Origin: Microbacterium sp. Leaf159
GTDB taxonomy: Bacteria > Actinomycetota > Actinomycetes > Actinomycetales > Microbacteriaceae
DNA length: 64,000 nt
Direction: 5' to 3'
NCBI RefSeq assembly: GCF_001423615.1
Contig: NZ_LMOU01000001.1
Location: 2,189,954 to 2,253,953 of the forward strand
The notes beneath the pieces are model-generated. The model saw only the letters and a list, made by a program, of their open reading frames with translations, made no database searches and was not told the origin of the DNA. The number at the start of each line of letters is the position of its first letter. Within the stretch, counting starts at the first letter, position 1. Both the position numbers and the translations under genes were made by a program. Of this stretch, positions 54,889 through 63,287 are shown one piece after another.

Positions 54889-55152
54889 ATGGCCACGGTG
54901 ACGAAGACCGAACTGAACCAGCAGACCGCGAAAGTCCTGGCTCGTGTCGCCGCGGGTGAGCGCCTCACCATCACTGATCGAGGCCGCCCGATCGCCGAGC
55001 TGACACCCCCGACGCAGAACCCCTGGGAGCGGCTGGTGTCGTCAGGTCGCGTCTCTCTGCCGACCAAGACCGGCGCACTCGAAATGCCCCTGACGACCAG
55101 CGACCGCACGACCCGCGAGATCCTCGACGACCTTCGGAGCGATCGCCTGTGA
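54889..55152 (+). CDS. Phd/YefM-type antitoxin
   Basis: 87 residues. The N-terminal DNA-binding half (TKTELNQQTAKVLARVAAGERLTITDRGRPIAEL) is the standard Phd/YefM form; the C-terminal half would wrap the toxin. Its stop overlaps the toxin start (GTGA-type). The repeats upstream are its probable operator. Confidence 0.92.
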   Translation: MATVTKTELNQQTAKVLARVAAGERLTITDRGRPIAELTPPTQNPWERLVSSGRVSLPTKTGALEMPLTTSDRTTREILDDLRSDRL

Positions 55153-55529
55153 TCTACCTCGACACCTCGGCAGCAGCCAAAGCACTCATCGAGGAGGACG
55201 GGAGCGATGCGGTGCGTCAGGCTTTCGCCGAGGGCGCGCCGTTCGTCTCATCGCGCTTGCTGGCGGTGGAACTGCACGCCGTGACCGACCGCCGCTCGGT
55301 CAGTTCCGAGGCCGCGCAGGAGCTCCTCGACCGCGTCGCACTGGTGTCGCTCGCCGACGACACCCTCACGCGAGCCGTCGACCTGCACAGCGGGCTGCGC
55401 ACACTCGACGCGCTGCACCTCGCGACGGCGGTCGAGATCGGGGACGCGCTCACCAGCATCCTCACCTTCGATGTCGAGTTCGCCGCGGCGGCGACTCGAC
55501 TCGGCATCCCGGCATCCTCTCGGGTCTGA
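55149..55529 (+). CDS. VapC-type PIN-domain toxin
   Basis: 126 residues of PIN fold with the acidic residues IYLDTSAAAK (D5), an E in the AVELHAV helix, and DALHLATAVEIG...TFDVEFAAAA near the C-terminus. It should be a Mg-dependent ribonuclease held by the upstream antitoxin. Translational coupling is shown by the overlap with the antitoxin gene. Confidence 0.93.
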   Translation: MIYLDTSAAAKALIEEDGSDAVRQAFAEGAPFVSSRLLAVELHAVTDRRSVSSEAAQELLDRVALVSLADDTLTRAVDLHSGLRTLDALHLATAVEIGDALTSILTFDVEFAAAATRLGIPASSRV

Positions 55530-55550
55530 GCCCGACCCCGGGGAGGTGGA

Positions 55551-56735
55551 TCAGCGACCGCGAACCGCATCCCCCATCGCGGCGAACGCCTCGCGCAGGA
55601 TCGGCCGCGGAGTCGCGAACACGACCCGGACGAAGTTCTCATACCCGTGCCCGAGCAGCGCGCCCTCGGTGAGCACGACGCCCGCGTGCTCACGGAAGAA
55701 CGCGGCGGGAGGGCCGTCGATCGCGAGGCCGCGAGTGTCGATCCAGCCGATGTAGGTCGCCTCCGGCGCGCGATATACCGCACCGGGCAGGTGTTCGGCG
55801 ACCAGCGAGACGACGAGCTCCCGCGAACCGTCGAGGTAGTCGAGCACACCATCGAGCCAGGGCTTGCCCTCGCGGTACGCCGCGGTCGAGGCCACTACGC
55901 CGAGGGTCGCGGCGCCGTGCTGCACCGAGAAGCCGAAGCGGCGATAGAGCTCCTGGTCGGCGTCGTTCGAGGTGATCAGTTGCGCGGTCTTGAGCCCGGG
56001 GATGTTCCAGGCCTTCGACGCACTCGTGCCGGTGACGGTGTGCGCGGCGGTGGCCTCAGACAGCGATGCATAAGGGATGAAGGGGCGGCCGTCGAAGCGC
56101 AACGGCGCGTGGATCTCATCCGCGAACACCCGACCGCCGTGTCGTTCGACGATCTCGGCGAGCGCTTCGAGTTCGGAGCGCTCGACGACAGTTCCGGTCG
56201 GGTTGTGCGGGTTGCAGAGCACGAGGGTGCGGGCGCCCGCGGCGAACGCCTCGTCGATGCGCTGCAGGTCGTGGTGCCAGCGGCCGTCGACCTCGACCCC
56301 GGGAACCTCGATCACCGGATGCCCGATCGCGGGCAGATATGTCAGGAACGGCATATATGCGGGAGTCGGCACGATGACGGGCGAACCGGCGGGCGCGTAC
56401 TCTTCGACAGCGACGCGCAGAGCGGCCATGACATCCGACACGGGGTGCACGCGCTCGGGGTCGACGTCCCAGCCGTACTCGCCGCGCATCCAGTCCGCCG
56501 TCGCCTCACCCAACCGGGCAGCGAGCGGCGGCGACAGGTATCCGAGGTTCTCCTCGTCGATCGCGCGGTGCATGGCCTCGGCGATCACCGGTGCCACGCC
56601 GAAGTCCATCTCCGCGACCCAGGCACCGATGCGCCCGGGGTGCAGGCTCCACTTGCGGCTCTCCGGCCGATCGAGGTCGAACCTCGTGCGGGAGTCGAAC
56701 GGATGCGGGTCGGTGTGCGCGCGGTCGTCAGTCAT
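55551..56735 (-). CDS. PatB/MalY-type PLP-dependent C-S lyase, second copy
   Basis: 394 residues, paralogous to the gene at 53552: the same VAEMDFG start, PLP K241 in SASKAWNIPGLK, and closely similar length. The two face each other across the toxin-antitoxin pair. Here the gene is preceded by a short reading frame and a hairpin that may form a leader. Confidence 0.93.
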   Translation of the reverse strand: MTDDRAHTDPHPFDSRTRFDLDRPESRKWSLHPGRIGAWVAEMDFGVAPVIAEAMHRAIDEENLGYLSPPLAARLGEATADWMRGEYGWDVDPERVHPVSDVMAALRVAVEEYAPAGSPVIVPTPAYMPFLTYLPAIGHPVIEVPGVEVDGRWHHDLQRIDEAFAAGARTLVLCNPHNPTGTVVERSELEALAEIVERHGGRVFADEIHAPLRFDGRPFIPYASLSEATAAHTVTGTSASKAWNIPGLKTAQLITSNDADQELYRRFGFSVQHGAATLGVVASTAAYREGKPWLDGVLDYLDGSRELVVSLVAEHLPGAVYRAPEATYIGWIDTRGLAIDGPPAAFFREHAGVVLTEGALLGHGYENFVRVVFATPRPILREAFAAMGDAVRGR

Positions 56736-56747
56736 GGTGTGCGGCTT

Positions 56748-56858
56748 TCAGCCTTCGGCCCGACATCGAACGGCAAGTCCGACGGTCGCGACGCGGCGAG
56801 CGTCCGCGCCGCGGGACGCGAGCGCCGCCCACCGGGTGGTGGTCTGAGTCTCGGACAC
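56748..56858 (-). CDS. possible 36-residue leader peptide
   Basis: GTG at 56858 with GGAG before it, ending 12 bases before the PatB start. The peptide begins (V/M)SETQTTTRWAALASRG and has one Cys near the end. A 9-bp-arm hairpin precedes it. This may be a regulatory leader or a small coupled protein; coding is uncertain. Confidence 0.35.
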   Translation of the reverse strand: MSETQTTTRWAALASRGADARRVATVGLAVRCRAEG

Positions 56859-56893
56859 GGCTGCTCCTTCACGGCATCTTTCATCGCGGCGTT

Positions 56894-56930
56894 CACGGTG
56901 GGAGCTTCCAGCCTAAAGACGCCCACCGTG
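56894..56930. promoter_or_regulatory. inverted repeat in the PatB leader
   Basis: CACGGTGGG (56894-56902) pairs with CCCACCGTG (56922-56930) across 19 bases, between the BKACE and PatB genes. It could be an operator or an RNA hairpin of an attenuator. Confidence 0.45.
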
Positions 56931-56995
56931 GTCTCGCGATTCACGTTTCGGTGAGTGACGGTTGCAGCCTGGTCGTGCTGCGCACCCGGCACCCC

Positions 56996-57751
56996 TCAGT
57001 AGGCGGAAGTGAACGCGGATGCCGCCCGCACCAGCGCCGCGTTGTCGGGTGCGCTCCGCCCGTCGGGCAGCGTGAGCGTGTCTTCGAGCCCGATGCGGGT
57101 GTCGACTCCCAGCTCGGCCGCGAGAGTGAGTGCCGGCCAGGCCGAACGCCCCTCGCCGTGAAGCAGGATCGGCATGCTCGGCTCGTCGAGCCGGACGTGC
57201 GCGATCAGCCCCTCGGCATGACGCCGCACCACCTCGGCGGCCTCGTCGGGCAGCTCGATCAGCACGCGCGTGCAGTCCGCGCGTGACGGCGAGCTGCTCC
57301 ACGCCTCGAGACCGGTCGGATCCCAGATGCCCGCCTCGACGCCGACGCCTCGGCTCAGCAGCAACGCGGCCACGCGATCGGCGCCCGTCTCGTGCCAGTT
57401 CACCGACGCAAAGTCGGGGAGTTCGGTCCATTCGGCGATGGACGCCAGACGCTTCTCGACGTCGGGTTCGATCCACGCTCCGGTCGTGACGCCGATCGGC
57501 ACATCGGGGCACGCCGATCGCAGCGCGCGCAGCCAGCTCGCGACGCCATCGGCATCCAGGGTGTCGCGCCCGACGGCATCCTTCGGGTGCACGTGGATCT
57601 CCTGTGCTCCGGCCGCGACAGCTCTCGCCGCATCCGCGGCGGCGAGCGTCGCGTCTGCGCTCAAGCCCGGATGCTCGGTCACATCGCGCGCCCCGTTGAG
57701 GCACGCCTGCACCAGCATCCGTCGTTCTGACTCTTCGGGCACCGCGCCCAT
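56996..57751 (-). CDS. BKACE/DUF849-type beta-keto acid cleavage enzyme
   Basis: 251 residues of TIM-barrel type. Metal-binding HVHP near residue 54, then a central ASVNWHETGADR and HVRLDEPSMP are visible. BKACE enzymes split beta-keto acids with acetyl-CoA. This one is shorter than usual (270-310). The start shares one base with the DUF2188 stop. An internal ATG at 57718 is an alternative. The C-S lyase follows. Confidence 0.82.
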   Translation of the reverse strand: MGAVPEESERRMLVQACLNGARDVTEHPGLSADATLAAADAARAVAAGAQEIHVHPKDAVGRDTLDADGVASWLRALRSACPDVPIGVTTGAWIEPDVEKRLASIAEWTELPDFASVNWHETGADRVAALLLSRGVGVEAGIWDPTGLEAWSSSPSRADCTRVLIELPDEAAEVVRRHAEGLIAHVRLDEPSMPILLHGEGRSAWPALTLAAELGVDTRIGLEDTLTLPDGRSAPDNAALVRAASAFTSAY

Positions 57752-57978
57752 CAGTTCATGAGGTCGCGGGGATGCCAGTCGTAGAGGTTGCCCCTGTCAG
57801 ACGGGCCCTCTTCGGTGCGCACGGCGTGCTCGACCTGACGTGCCGCGGCCGCTCCGCGCCCGACGCGGACGGCCTCGTCCTCGGTCTCGAAGCTCGACCC
57901 CAATGTGCGGGATTCGCCCTCGATGCGGTTGAACCAGATCCCGTCACGTTGGAACGTCTCGATGTCACCTGCGGCCAT
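57751..57978 (-). CDS. DUF2188-family protein
   Basis: 75 residues. The strand-turn-strand start (GDIETFQRDGIWFNRIEGESRT) and the ending NLYDWHPRDLMN match DUF2188 proteins, of unknown function. GAAAGGA precedes the ATG at 57978. The stop overlaps the BKACE start by one base. Confidence 0.75.
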   Translation of the reverse strand: MAAGDIETFQRDGIWFNRIEGESRTLGSSFETEDEAVRVGRGAAAARQVEHAVRTEEGPSDRGNLYDWHPRDLMN

Positions 57979-58069
57979 GCCAGAAATCCTTTCGATCTTC
58001 TTCATTCATACCCGGGGGTGCGGACGCCGCGAGAGGGCCTTGACAGCATTTCCATCGCCGCTCGATGCC

Positions 58070-58492
58070 TCAGCGAGGCGTGGATGACCGCATCTCGCGG
58101 CGCGCAGTGCGAGTGCGCGAGAGCCGGATCGCCGAATTCGCGTAGGCGGCACCGATCACCAGCAGGATGACCGCACCGATGTTCCCCGACATCACCAGCG
58201 GCGGCGTCCACGCACTGAACAGCGAGAAGGCCGCCTGCCCCACGAACACCGCAGAGAGCAGCGCACTCGGGAGAGGCGCGGCCGTCATCTGCCACCACGG
58301 CCGCGGAGCAGACGACTCCCCCGCACCACGGAACGTCCGCGCCGCGAAGAGCACGAGTGCCGTCATGGCGAAGAGCATCCAGGCGGCACCCCACCAGGGG
58401 TTTACGACCGCCAGCAGCACACCGATCATCGGCATCAGGATGACCGCCACGATCACCGTGCCGACCTGGGCAGAGGGGGAGGAAATCCGCAC
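58070..58492 (-). CDS. small hypothetical membrane protein
   Basis: About 140 residues from a GTG with AGAAAGG upstream. Four transmembrane helices and short loops are visible, with a basic C-terminus (RLSRTRTARREM). A longer frame overlaps the start of the divergent kinase gene and is rejected. Function unknown. Confidence 0.65.
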   Translation of the reverse strand: MRISSPSAQVGTVIVAVILMPMIGVLLAVVNPWWGAAWMLFAMTALVLFAARTFRGAGESSAPRPWWQMTAAPLPSALLSAVFVGQAAFSLFSAWTPPLVMSGNIGAVILLVIGAAYANSAIRLSRTRTARREMRSSTPR

Positions 58493-58719
58493 GGGAGAGG
58501 CCTTTCTCTTCGGAGCGTCACTCAGAAGCGTAGCCAGATGAGGTCGCCTCCTCCACCCGTGCCGGGCCTCGTCTTCTCGGATACCGGAATGGGATGTCGT
58601 CTTTCTTCTCACGACCGCATCCACCGATCCGCGCTCGCGTCAACCCCGATGACGACCTCTTTCGACGCTGGGTAGGGTCGAAAGATGCAGTACCCGGATG
58701 CACCCGCAAGGAGCGAGCG

Positions 58720-60042
58720 ATGACGCTGGAAGTGATGTCGCCGACGGCGGCACTGCTCGATGGACGATATGTGCTGCACGAACGCGTCGGTCGCGGCGGC
58801 ATGGCCACGGTCTACCGCGCGGAGGACACCCGGCTCGGTCGGATCGTCGCGATCAAGATGATCCACGAGGGCGAAGGCCCGGTGGCGTCGATCGAACGCG
58901 CGCACACCGAGAAGGCGCTGCTCGCGTCACTGAGTCATCCGTCGCTCGTCACCCTGCACGATGCACAGCTCGAGCCGAAGCGCCCGCAGTACCTCGTGAT
59001 GGAGTTCGTCGACGGTCCGACCCTCGCCGCACGGATGGCCGAAGGCCCGCTCCCGCCGCGCGACGTCGCCCGCATCACCCGCGATCTCGCCGAGGGGCTC
59101 ACCGCGGTGCACGCCGCCGGGATCGTGCACCGCGACGTCAAGCCCTCGAACGTCCTGCTCGCGCGCGGCCGATCGGGGCGTGCCGTCGTCGCGAAGCTCG
59201 CCGACTTCGGCATCGCGTGCTCGATCGAGAACACCCGGCTCACGACCCCGGGCATCGTGCTCGGCACACTCACGTATATGGCACCGGAGCAGCTGCGCGA
59301 CGCCGACCCAGGCACACCGGTCGACATCTTCTCTCTCGGACTGGTCGTACTCGAGGCGCTGACCGGCGAGCCCGGCTATCCCTCGCTGGTCTCCGGCCGC
59401 GCAGCGGCGATCGCCCGGTTGACGGAACCGCCCGCGATCAGTGAGACCGTGCCTCGGGAGTGGCGCGACCTGCTCGCCTCGATGACGAGCCTCGAGCCGG
59501 ACGAGCGACCGACCGCTGCCGACGTGGCACGCACCGCACGCGGCCTTCTGCGCGACTACGCATCCGACGCGAGCGGGACCGCCGTCGCGGCAGCGGCCGC
59601 ATCGATCGTCGCGGCCGCCGGGGCAGCACCCGTGGAGGCCTCGGCTGCGACCCGTGAGCCGGATGCCGCGGAGTCGGCGTCGACCGGTGCCACGGCAGTC
59701 TTTCCTGCGACCGGTGACGCGGATTCGCCCCCGCGCGGACGCACGCGCACACGCAATCGGGTGATCGCCGGCGCCGCCGGTCTGGTCGCGACCGGTGCTG
59801 TCGTCGTCGGACTCGCGGCATTCACCGCTCCGGCATCCGACATCGGCCGCGCGGCGACGGCCACCGTCACACGCACGACCTCCACGCCCGCCGAGACGGG
59901 GCCGGAGGACACGCCCGTCGAGGCGATCACCGACTCGGAGACCCCCGGAAACTCGGGCAATTCCGGGAACAGCGGCAGCTCGGGCAAGGGCGACAAAACC
60001 GACAAGGCGGACAAGTCGAACGGCAACTCCGGCAAGAACTGA
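58720..60042 (+). CDS. PknB-like serine/threonine protein kinase
   Basis: 440 residues. The kinase domain (about 15-275) has GRGGMATV at 24-31, K46, the catalytic HRDVKPSN with D139, DFG with D162, and the APE-like MAPEQL. A helix-rich juxtamembrane linker and one transmembrane helix (about 345-370) lead to a short extracellular Gly/Ser/Asp tail (NSGNSG...KTDKADKSN). No PASTA domain is present, so its signal is unknown. AAGGAG precedes the ATG; it was chosen over a start 42 codons earlier. Confidence 0.95.
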   Translation: MTLEVMSPTAALLDGRYVLHERVGRGGMATVYRAEDTRLGRIVAIKMIHEGEGPVASIERAHTEKALLASLSHPSLVTLHDAQLEPKRPQYLVMEFVDGPTLAARMAEGPLPPRDVARITRDLAEGLTAVHAAGIVHRDVKPSNVLLARGRSGRAVVAKLADFGIACSIENTRLTTPGIVLGTLTYMAPEQLRDADPGTPVDIFSLGLVVLEALTGEPGYPSLVSGRAAAIARLTEPPAISETVPREWRDLLASMTSLEPDERPTAADVARTARGLLRDYASDASGTAVAAAAASIVAAAGAAPVEASAATREPDAAESASTGATAVFPATGDADSPPRGRTRTRNRVIAGAAGLVATGAVVVGLAAFTAPASDIGRAATATVTRTTSTPAETGPEDTPVEAITDSETPGNSGNSGNSGSSGKGDKTDKADKSNGNSGKN

Positions 60043-60054
60043 CCGGCGTCGCCC

Positions 60055-60139
60055 GTTCACAACTCAGCACGAATGCGCGGGAGCCCCCTGAAACGACGGT
60101 CCAGAGATGACCCGACGCTGTTCATGCTGAGTTGCGAAC
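60055..60139. repeat. inverted-repeat element, copy 2
   Basis: The arm GTTCACAACTCAGCACGAA (60055-60073) pairs with 60121-60139 at 17 of 19 positions. The arms match those of copy 1 at 48199-48296. The internal 47 bases are not alike between copies. Confidence 0.65.
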
Positions 60140-60149
60140 GACGTCCGGC

Positions 60150-60254
60150 TCAGCCCGCGAACTCCGCCCGCACGTCGAGCACCCAGGTCACGCCGAAACG
60201 GTCTGTCAGCATGCCGAATCCGGGCGACCATGCCGATGCGGCGAGCGGTTCGAC
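60150..60254 (-). pseudogene. remnant of a PhnB/VOC gene
   Basis: Stop at 60150; reading back, IVEPLAAS...WSPGFGMLTDRFGVTWVLDV is the typical end of a PhnB-like VOC protein. Nothing upstream in frame continues the fold. Confidence 0.55.
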
Positions 60255-60277
60255 GATCGACGCACGCTTCTCTCGCG

Positions 60278-60400
60278 ACCTTGGACGCACCGTTCCGCAT
60301 CGAGGGCCCGTCCGAGCTGCGCGACGCCGCAACCGCCCTCTCGCGACGCCTCCCCGCCTCTCGCGACGCCTCCCCGCCGCGGGCGAGGCTCGCTGACCGG
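60278..60400 (+). pseudogene. remnant of a WYL-domain regulator
   Basis: The frame through 60278-60365 reads TLDAPFRIEGPSELRDAATALSRRL, the usual ending of a WYL regulator. No start or upstream domain is left. The tandem 20-bp repeat lies in its tail. It is convergent with the VOC remnant. Confidence 0.45.
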
Positions 60401-60447
60401 TCAGCCCTGATCGCATCCGAGACCTCGCACCCCGAGTCGCCGCGTGC

Positions 60448-60858
60448 TCACAGATCGATCTGCGTATGCCGCGCCGCCCCCGCCCCGCGGTGCGCCGTCA
60501 CCTCGATCTCGGCCTTGTACTCGCCCGCGAGCGGGCTGCGCGTCATGGTGAGCGCCGGGTCGATGCCGCGGAACACCTCGCCGAGCACCTCGATCGTCTC
60601 GTCCTGATCGGACGCATCGGGAACGAAGACCTGGATCCGGACAACATCGGAGAGCGATGAGTCCACGGCGGCGAGCGCCCGCGCGACGGTGGCGATCGCG
60701 AGACGCAGCTGCTCTGCCGCCGTGTCCGGCAGGGTCCTCGTCTCGTAGTCGATGCCGGCGGTGTTCGAGACGAAGATCCAGTCGCCGATCGCGACGGCCC
60801 GCGAGTAGCTCGCGAGGGTCTCGAACTTGCTTCCGCTCTTCACGCTGGTGATTATCAA
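60448..60858 (-). CDS. RidA-family enamine/imine deaminase
   Basis: 136 residues of the YjgF/RidA fold, starting IITSVKSGSKFETL with FVSNTAGI and the C-terminal ...PALTMTRSPLAGEYKAEIEV. RidA proteins hydrolyse reactive enamine and imine intermediates; the conserved Arg of RidA is not clear here, so it may be a related subfamily. Last gene of the amine-oxidase operon. Confidence 0.88.
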   Translation of the reverse strand: MIITSVKSGSKFETLASYSRAVAIGDWIFVSNTAGIDYETRTLPDTAAEQLRLAIATVARALAAVDSSLSDVVRIQVFVPDASDQDETIEVLGEVFRGIDPALTMTRSPLAGEYKAEIEVTAHRGAGAARHTQIDL

Positions 60859-60875
60859 CGGTTCCGTCTTTCGTG

Positions 60876-62087
60876 TCAGTGGCCCTGGAGGACCGGATAG
60901 TCGTCTGCGAGGACGAGATCGTCGGCGCGCGCCTGAGCACGGCGCCGGTGGTGGCCAAGCGTGAACAGGGGGTGCTGCAGCGCACTCGACCCGCTCTCGG
61001 CGAGTTGCGCCAGTACTCGCCCGTAGGCGGGCGAGAACTTGAAGCCGTTGCCGGAGAACCCGGCTCCGATGACGATCCGCCCCGACTCGGAGACGTCGAG
61101 GATCGGGACATGATCAGCCGTCGTCGACTCCGGGTGGATGGACGACCGGACCACCTCGGGCAGGATGCCGGGGAACATCCGGGTGGCGATCGCCGTGCAA
61201 CTCCGCAGTTGCTCACGCGACAGTTCGCGGGGATCTGTGTCGGGGTCTTCGATCGTGTCGATGCGCGTCGTGGGGGCGATCTTGACCGAGTAGCCGTCGA
61301 GCGTGGGGACGCCGAAGGCATGGTCGCCGTCCAGGTCCCGCATCCAGCAGGGGAAGCGATCAGGGGTGAACTGGCTGATGTCCTCCGGCATGAACCACGT
61401 GAGCGGGATGGCGATCGCGCTCACCAGATCGCGCAACTCCGGCACGATCCTCGTCGTCCACGCACCGGTCGTCACGATCACCCTCTGCGCGTGGACGATC
61501 CCCTCGGATGTCGAGATCACGACACCGCTCTCGCCCTCATCGATGCCGAGCACCGGGGTGTTGTACAGGATCTCCGCCCCGCGCCTGATCGCGGCCCGCT
61601 GCGCGGTCGCCACCGCCAGCTCCGAGCGCAACCCGCCGCCCAGCACGTCCATGATCCCGATGTCGCCGTCCTCGACGGTGAACTGCGGATACTCCCTGCG
61701 GAGCTCCGCGGCATCGAGGAACCGGTGCGGGAGATCGCCCTCCACGATCGATCGCTGCGTGGACTCGAGGAACGGATGTCCCTCCGGCGCGATCGCGAGG
61801 ACGCCGGTCTTCAGCAGGAGCTGGCGGCCGGTCTCACGCTCCAGCTCGGTCCACAGCGCCCTGGCCTCGAGAGCAGCGGCCGTGTAGAGCGCGCCCTCCT
61901 TGTTCGCCGCACGGAACAGACGCGACTCACCGGCGAAGGCTGCGTGGCCGTGCGCCGGTCCGTACTGCTCGACGCCCAGCACGGACATCCCCGTAGATTT
62001 CGCGAGGTGCCACAGCGCCATCGATCCCATGGAGCCTGCACCCACCACCGCGACGTCGACGGTCCGGATGACCTCTGCCTCATTCAT
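60876..62087 (-). CDS. FAD-dependent amine oxidase (N-methyltryptophan/sarcosine oxidase-like)
   Basis: 403 residues of DAO fold with GAGSMG at 16-21. The active-site region resembles sarcosine/N-methyltryptophan oxidases (FAGESRLFRAAN). It oxidises secondary or primary amines to imines plus hydrogen peroxide, and RidA could clear the imine. The ATG at 62087 overlaps the stop of the upstream frameshifted gene (ATGA). Confidence 0.92.
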   Translation of the reverse strand: MNEAEVIRTVDVAVVGAGSMGSMALWHLAKSTGMSVLGVEQYGPAHGHAAFAGESRLFRAANKEGALYTAAALEARALWTELERETGRQLLLKTGVLAIAPEGHPFLESTQRSIVEGDLPHRFLDAAELRREYPQFTVEDGDIGIMDVLGGGLRSELAVATAQRAAIRRGAEILYNTPVLGIDEGESGVVISTSEGIVHAQRVIVTTGAWTTRIVPELRDLVSAIAIPLTWFMPEDISQFTPDRFPCWMRDLDGDHAFGVPTLDGYSVKIAPTTRIDTIEDPDTDPRELSREQLRSCTAIATRMFPGILPEVVRSSIHPESTTADHVPILDVSESGRIVIGAGFSGNGFKFSPAYGRVLAQLAESGSSALQHPLFTLGHHRRRAQARADDLVLADDYPVLQGH

Positions 62088-63275
62088 GCGAGAGCCGGCT
62101 CGGTCCACAGGTTCAGCTTCTGGCCGATGCCGCGCTCCAGGGCGTTGCGATACACCTTCGTCCCCCACGCGACGTCCTCCACCGGCATCCCGCCGACCGA
62201 CATGATGACGATCTCGTCATCGCTCTGCCGACCTGGCCGCTTTCCGGAGACGACATCGCCGATGTCGACGAGCTCGTCACGGGAGAGCTCCCCCGCCTTC
62301 ACGAGATCCATCCACTTCTGCCCGACCATCGGAATGTGCTCGAACGACGGCTTCGGGAACTCCTCGTACCAGGTCTCGTACAACCCGTACGCATCGACGA
62401 CCTTCGTGATGTCGCGGTCCAGCAGCGAGTCGTCGGTGTTGCACAGGGACGGCATCGCGAAGAACGCCCCTGGCGAGATCCACTCCCGCTGGATCGTGGG
62501 GTAGTTCTCCGAGCCGCCGGCACCTGTGCCCGTGGTGCAGAAGCTCACCAGGTCGCTCCCCCCGGACGACGTCCTCGATCGAGTCGACGACCTCGATCGT
62601 GGTGATCGTCGGGAACTCCTCGCGCACCCACTCCTGGAAGCGCGCGAGGCTCTCCGCCCCTCGCCCCTTGATCTTCAGCGTGTCGATCAGCGGGCACGCG
62701 TCCATGAAGGCCAGGAGCACCGTGCGGGCCATGACGCCGGGCCCGGCGATCCCCGCGACGCGCGAGTCCTTGCGGGCGAAGTGCCGCGCACCGACCCCCG
62801 GCACGGCGCCGGTCCGGTATGCCGACAGCAGGTTCGCCGACATGAACGCGAGTGGCACCCCGGTGTCGGTGTCGTTGAGCGTGAACATGAGGATCGACCG
62901 CGGCAGACCCTTCTCACGGTTGGCGATGTTGGACCCGTACCACTTGACGCCGGTCGTCTGGAAGTCTCCGCCGAGGTAGGCCGGCATCGCCATGAACCGT
63001 CGGTCCTCAGTGGGCACGGGCATGTTCGGGAACGGTGACGCCTCGGGGAACGTCATCATCGCGCCGTGCGAATCGTTGCTCTCACCGGTCATGCGGTAGT
63101 CGCCGGCGGCGAACAGTGCGAACATCTCCTCCATGGTGTCGACGCACTGGTGCATATCGGTCACTCCGGCCGCGATCATGTCGGCTTCGGAGAGGTAGAG
63201 GAAATCCACGTGGGGCAGGGGCATGACGGTCCTTGTCGTCGAGGGGGTGGGGGAGAGTGTGTCGGTCGCGCTCAT
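62084..63275 (-). pseudogene. ornithine cyclodeaminase-like protein ('tyramine oxidase subunit B' type), frameshifted
   Basis: The two halves are in different frames. N-terminal part: VDFLYLSEADMIAAGVTDM, TGAVPGVGARH and the NAD-binding GPGVMA region; C-terminal part: SFCTTGTGAGGSENYPTI onward. The shift occurs at a run of six C (plus strand 62558-62563); five would restore a 396-residue protein. Otherwise the gene looks intact. It may be a real mutation or an assembly error. It sits between an amine permease and an amine oxidase. Confidence 0.85.
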
Positions 63276-63287
63276 GGTCGCGCGCCC

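Larger units (their letters stand above)
60043..60447. repeat. 400-base gap with inverted-repeat element and gene remnants
   Basis: Contains inverted-repeat copy 2 (60055-60139), two tandem 20-bp units (60338-60377, starting CTCTCGCGACGCC) and two gene remnants. The remnants are the 3' end of a VOC gene on the minus strand and the 3' end of a WYL-type regulator on the plus strand. No intact gene is present. Confidence 0.6.

Noticed and set aside
56996..57718. Start of the BKACE gene at the internal ATG
   Set aside because: The upstream ATG shares a base with the previous stop, which supports coupling; the internal one is possible but less likely.
60873..62504. 543-codon plus-strand frame
   Set aside because: Antisense of the amine oxidase; composition artefact of high GC.
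62558..62563. Phase-variable homopolymer
   Set aside because: Only six bases long, too short to be a convincing contingency locus; treated as mutation or error.
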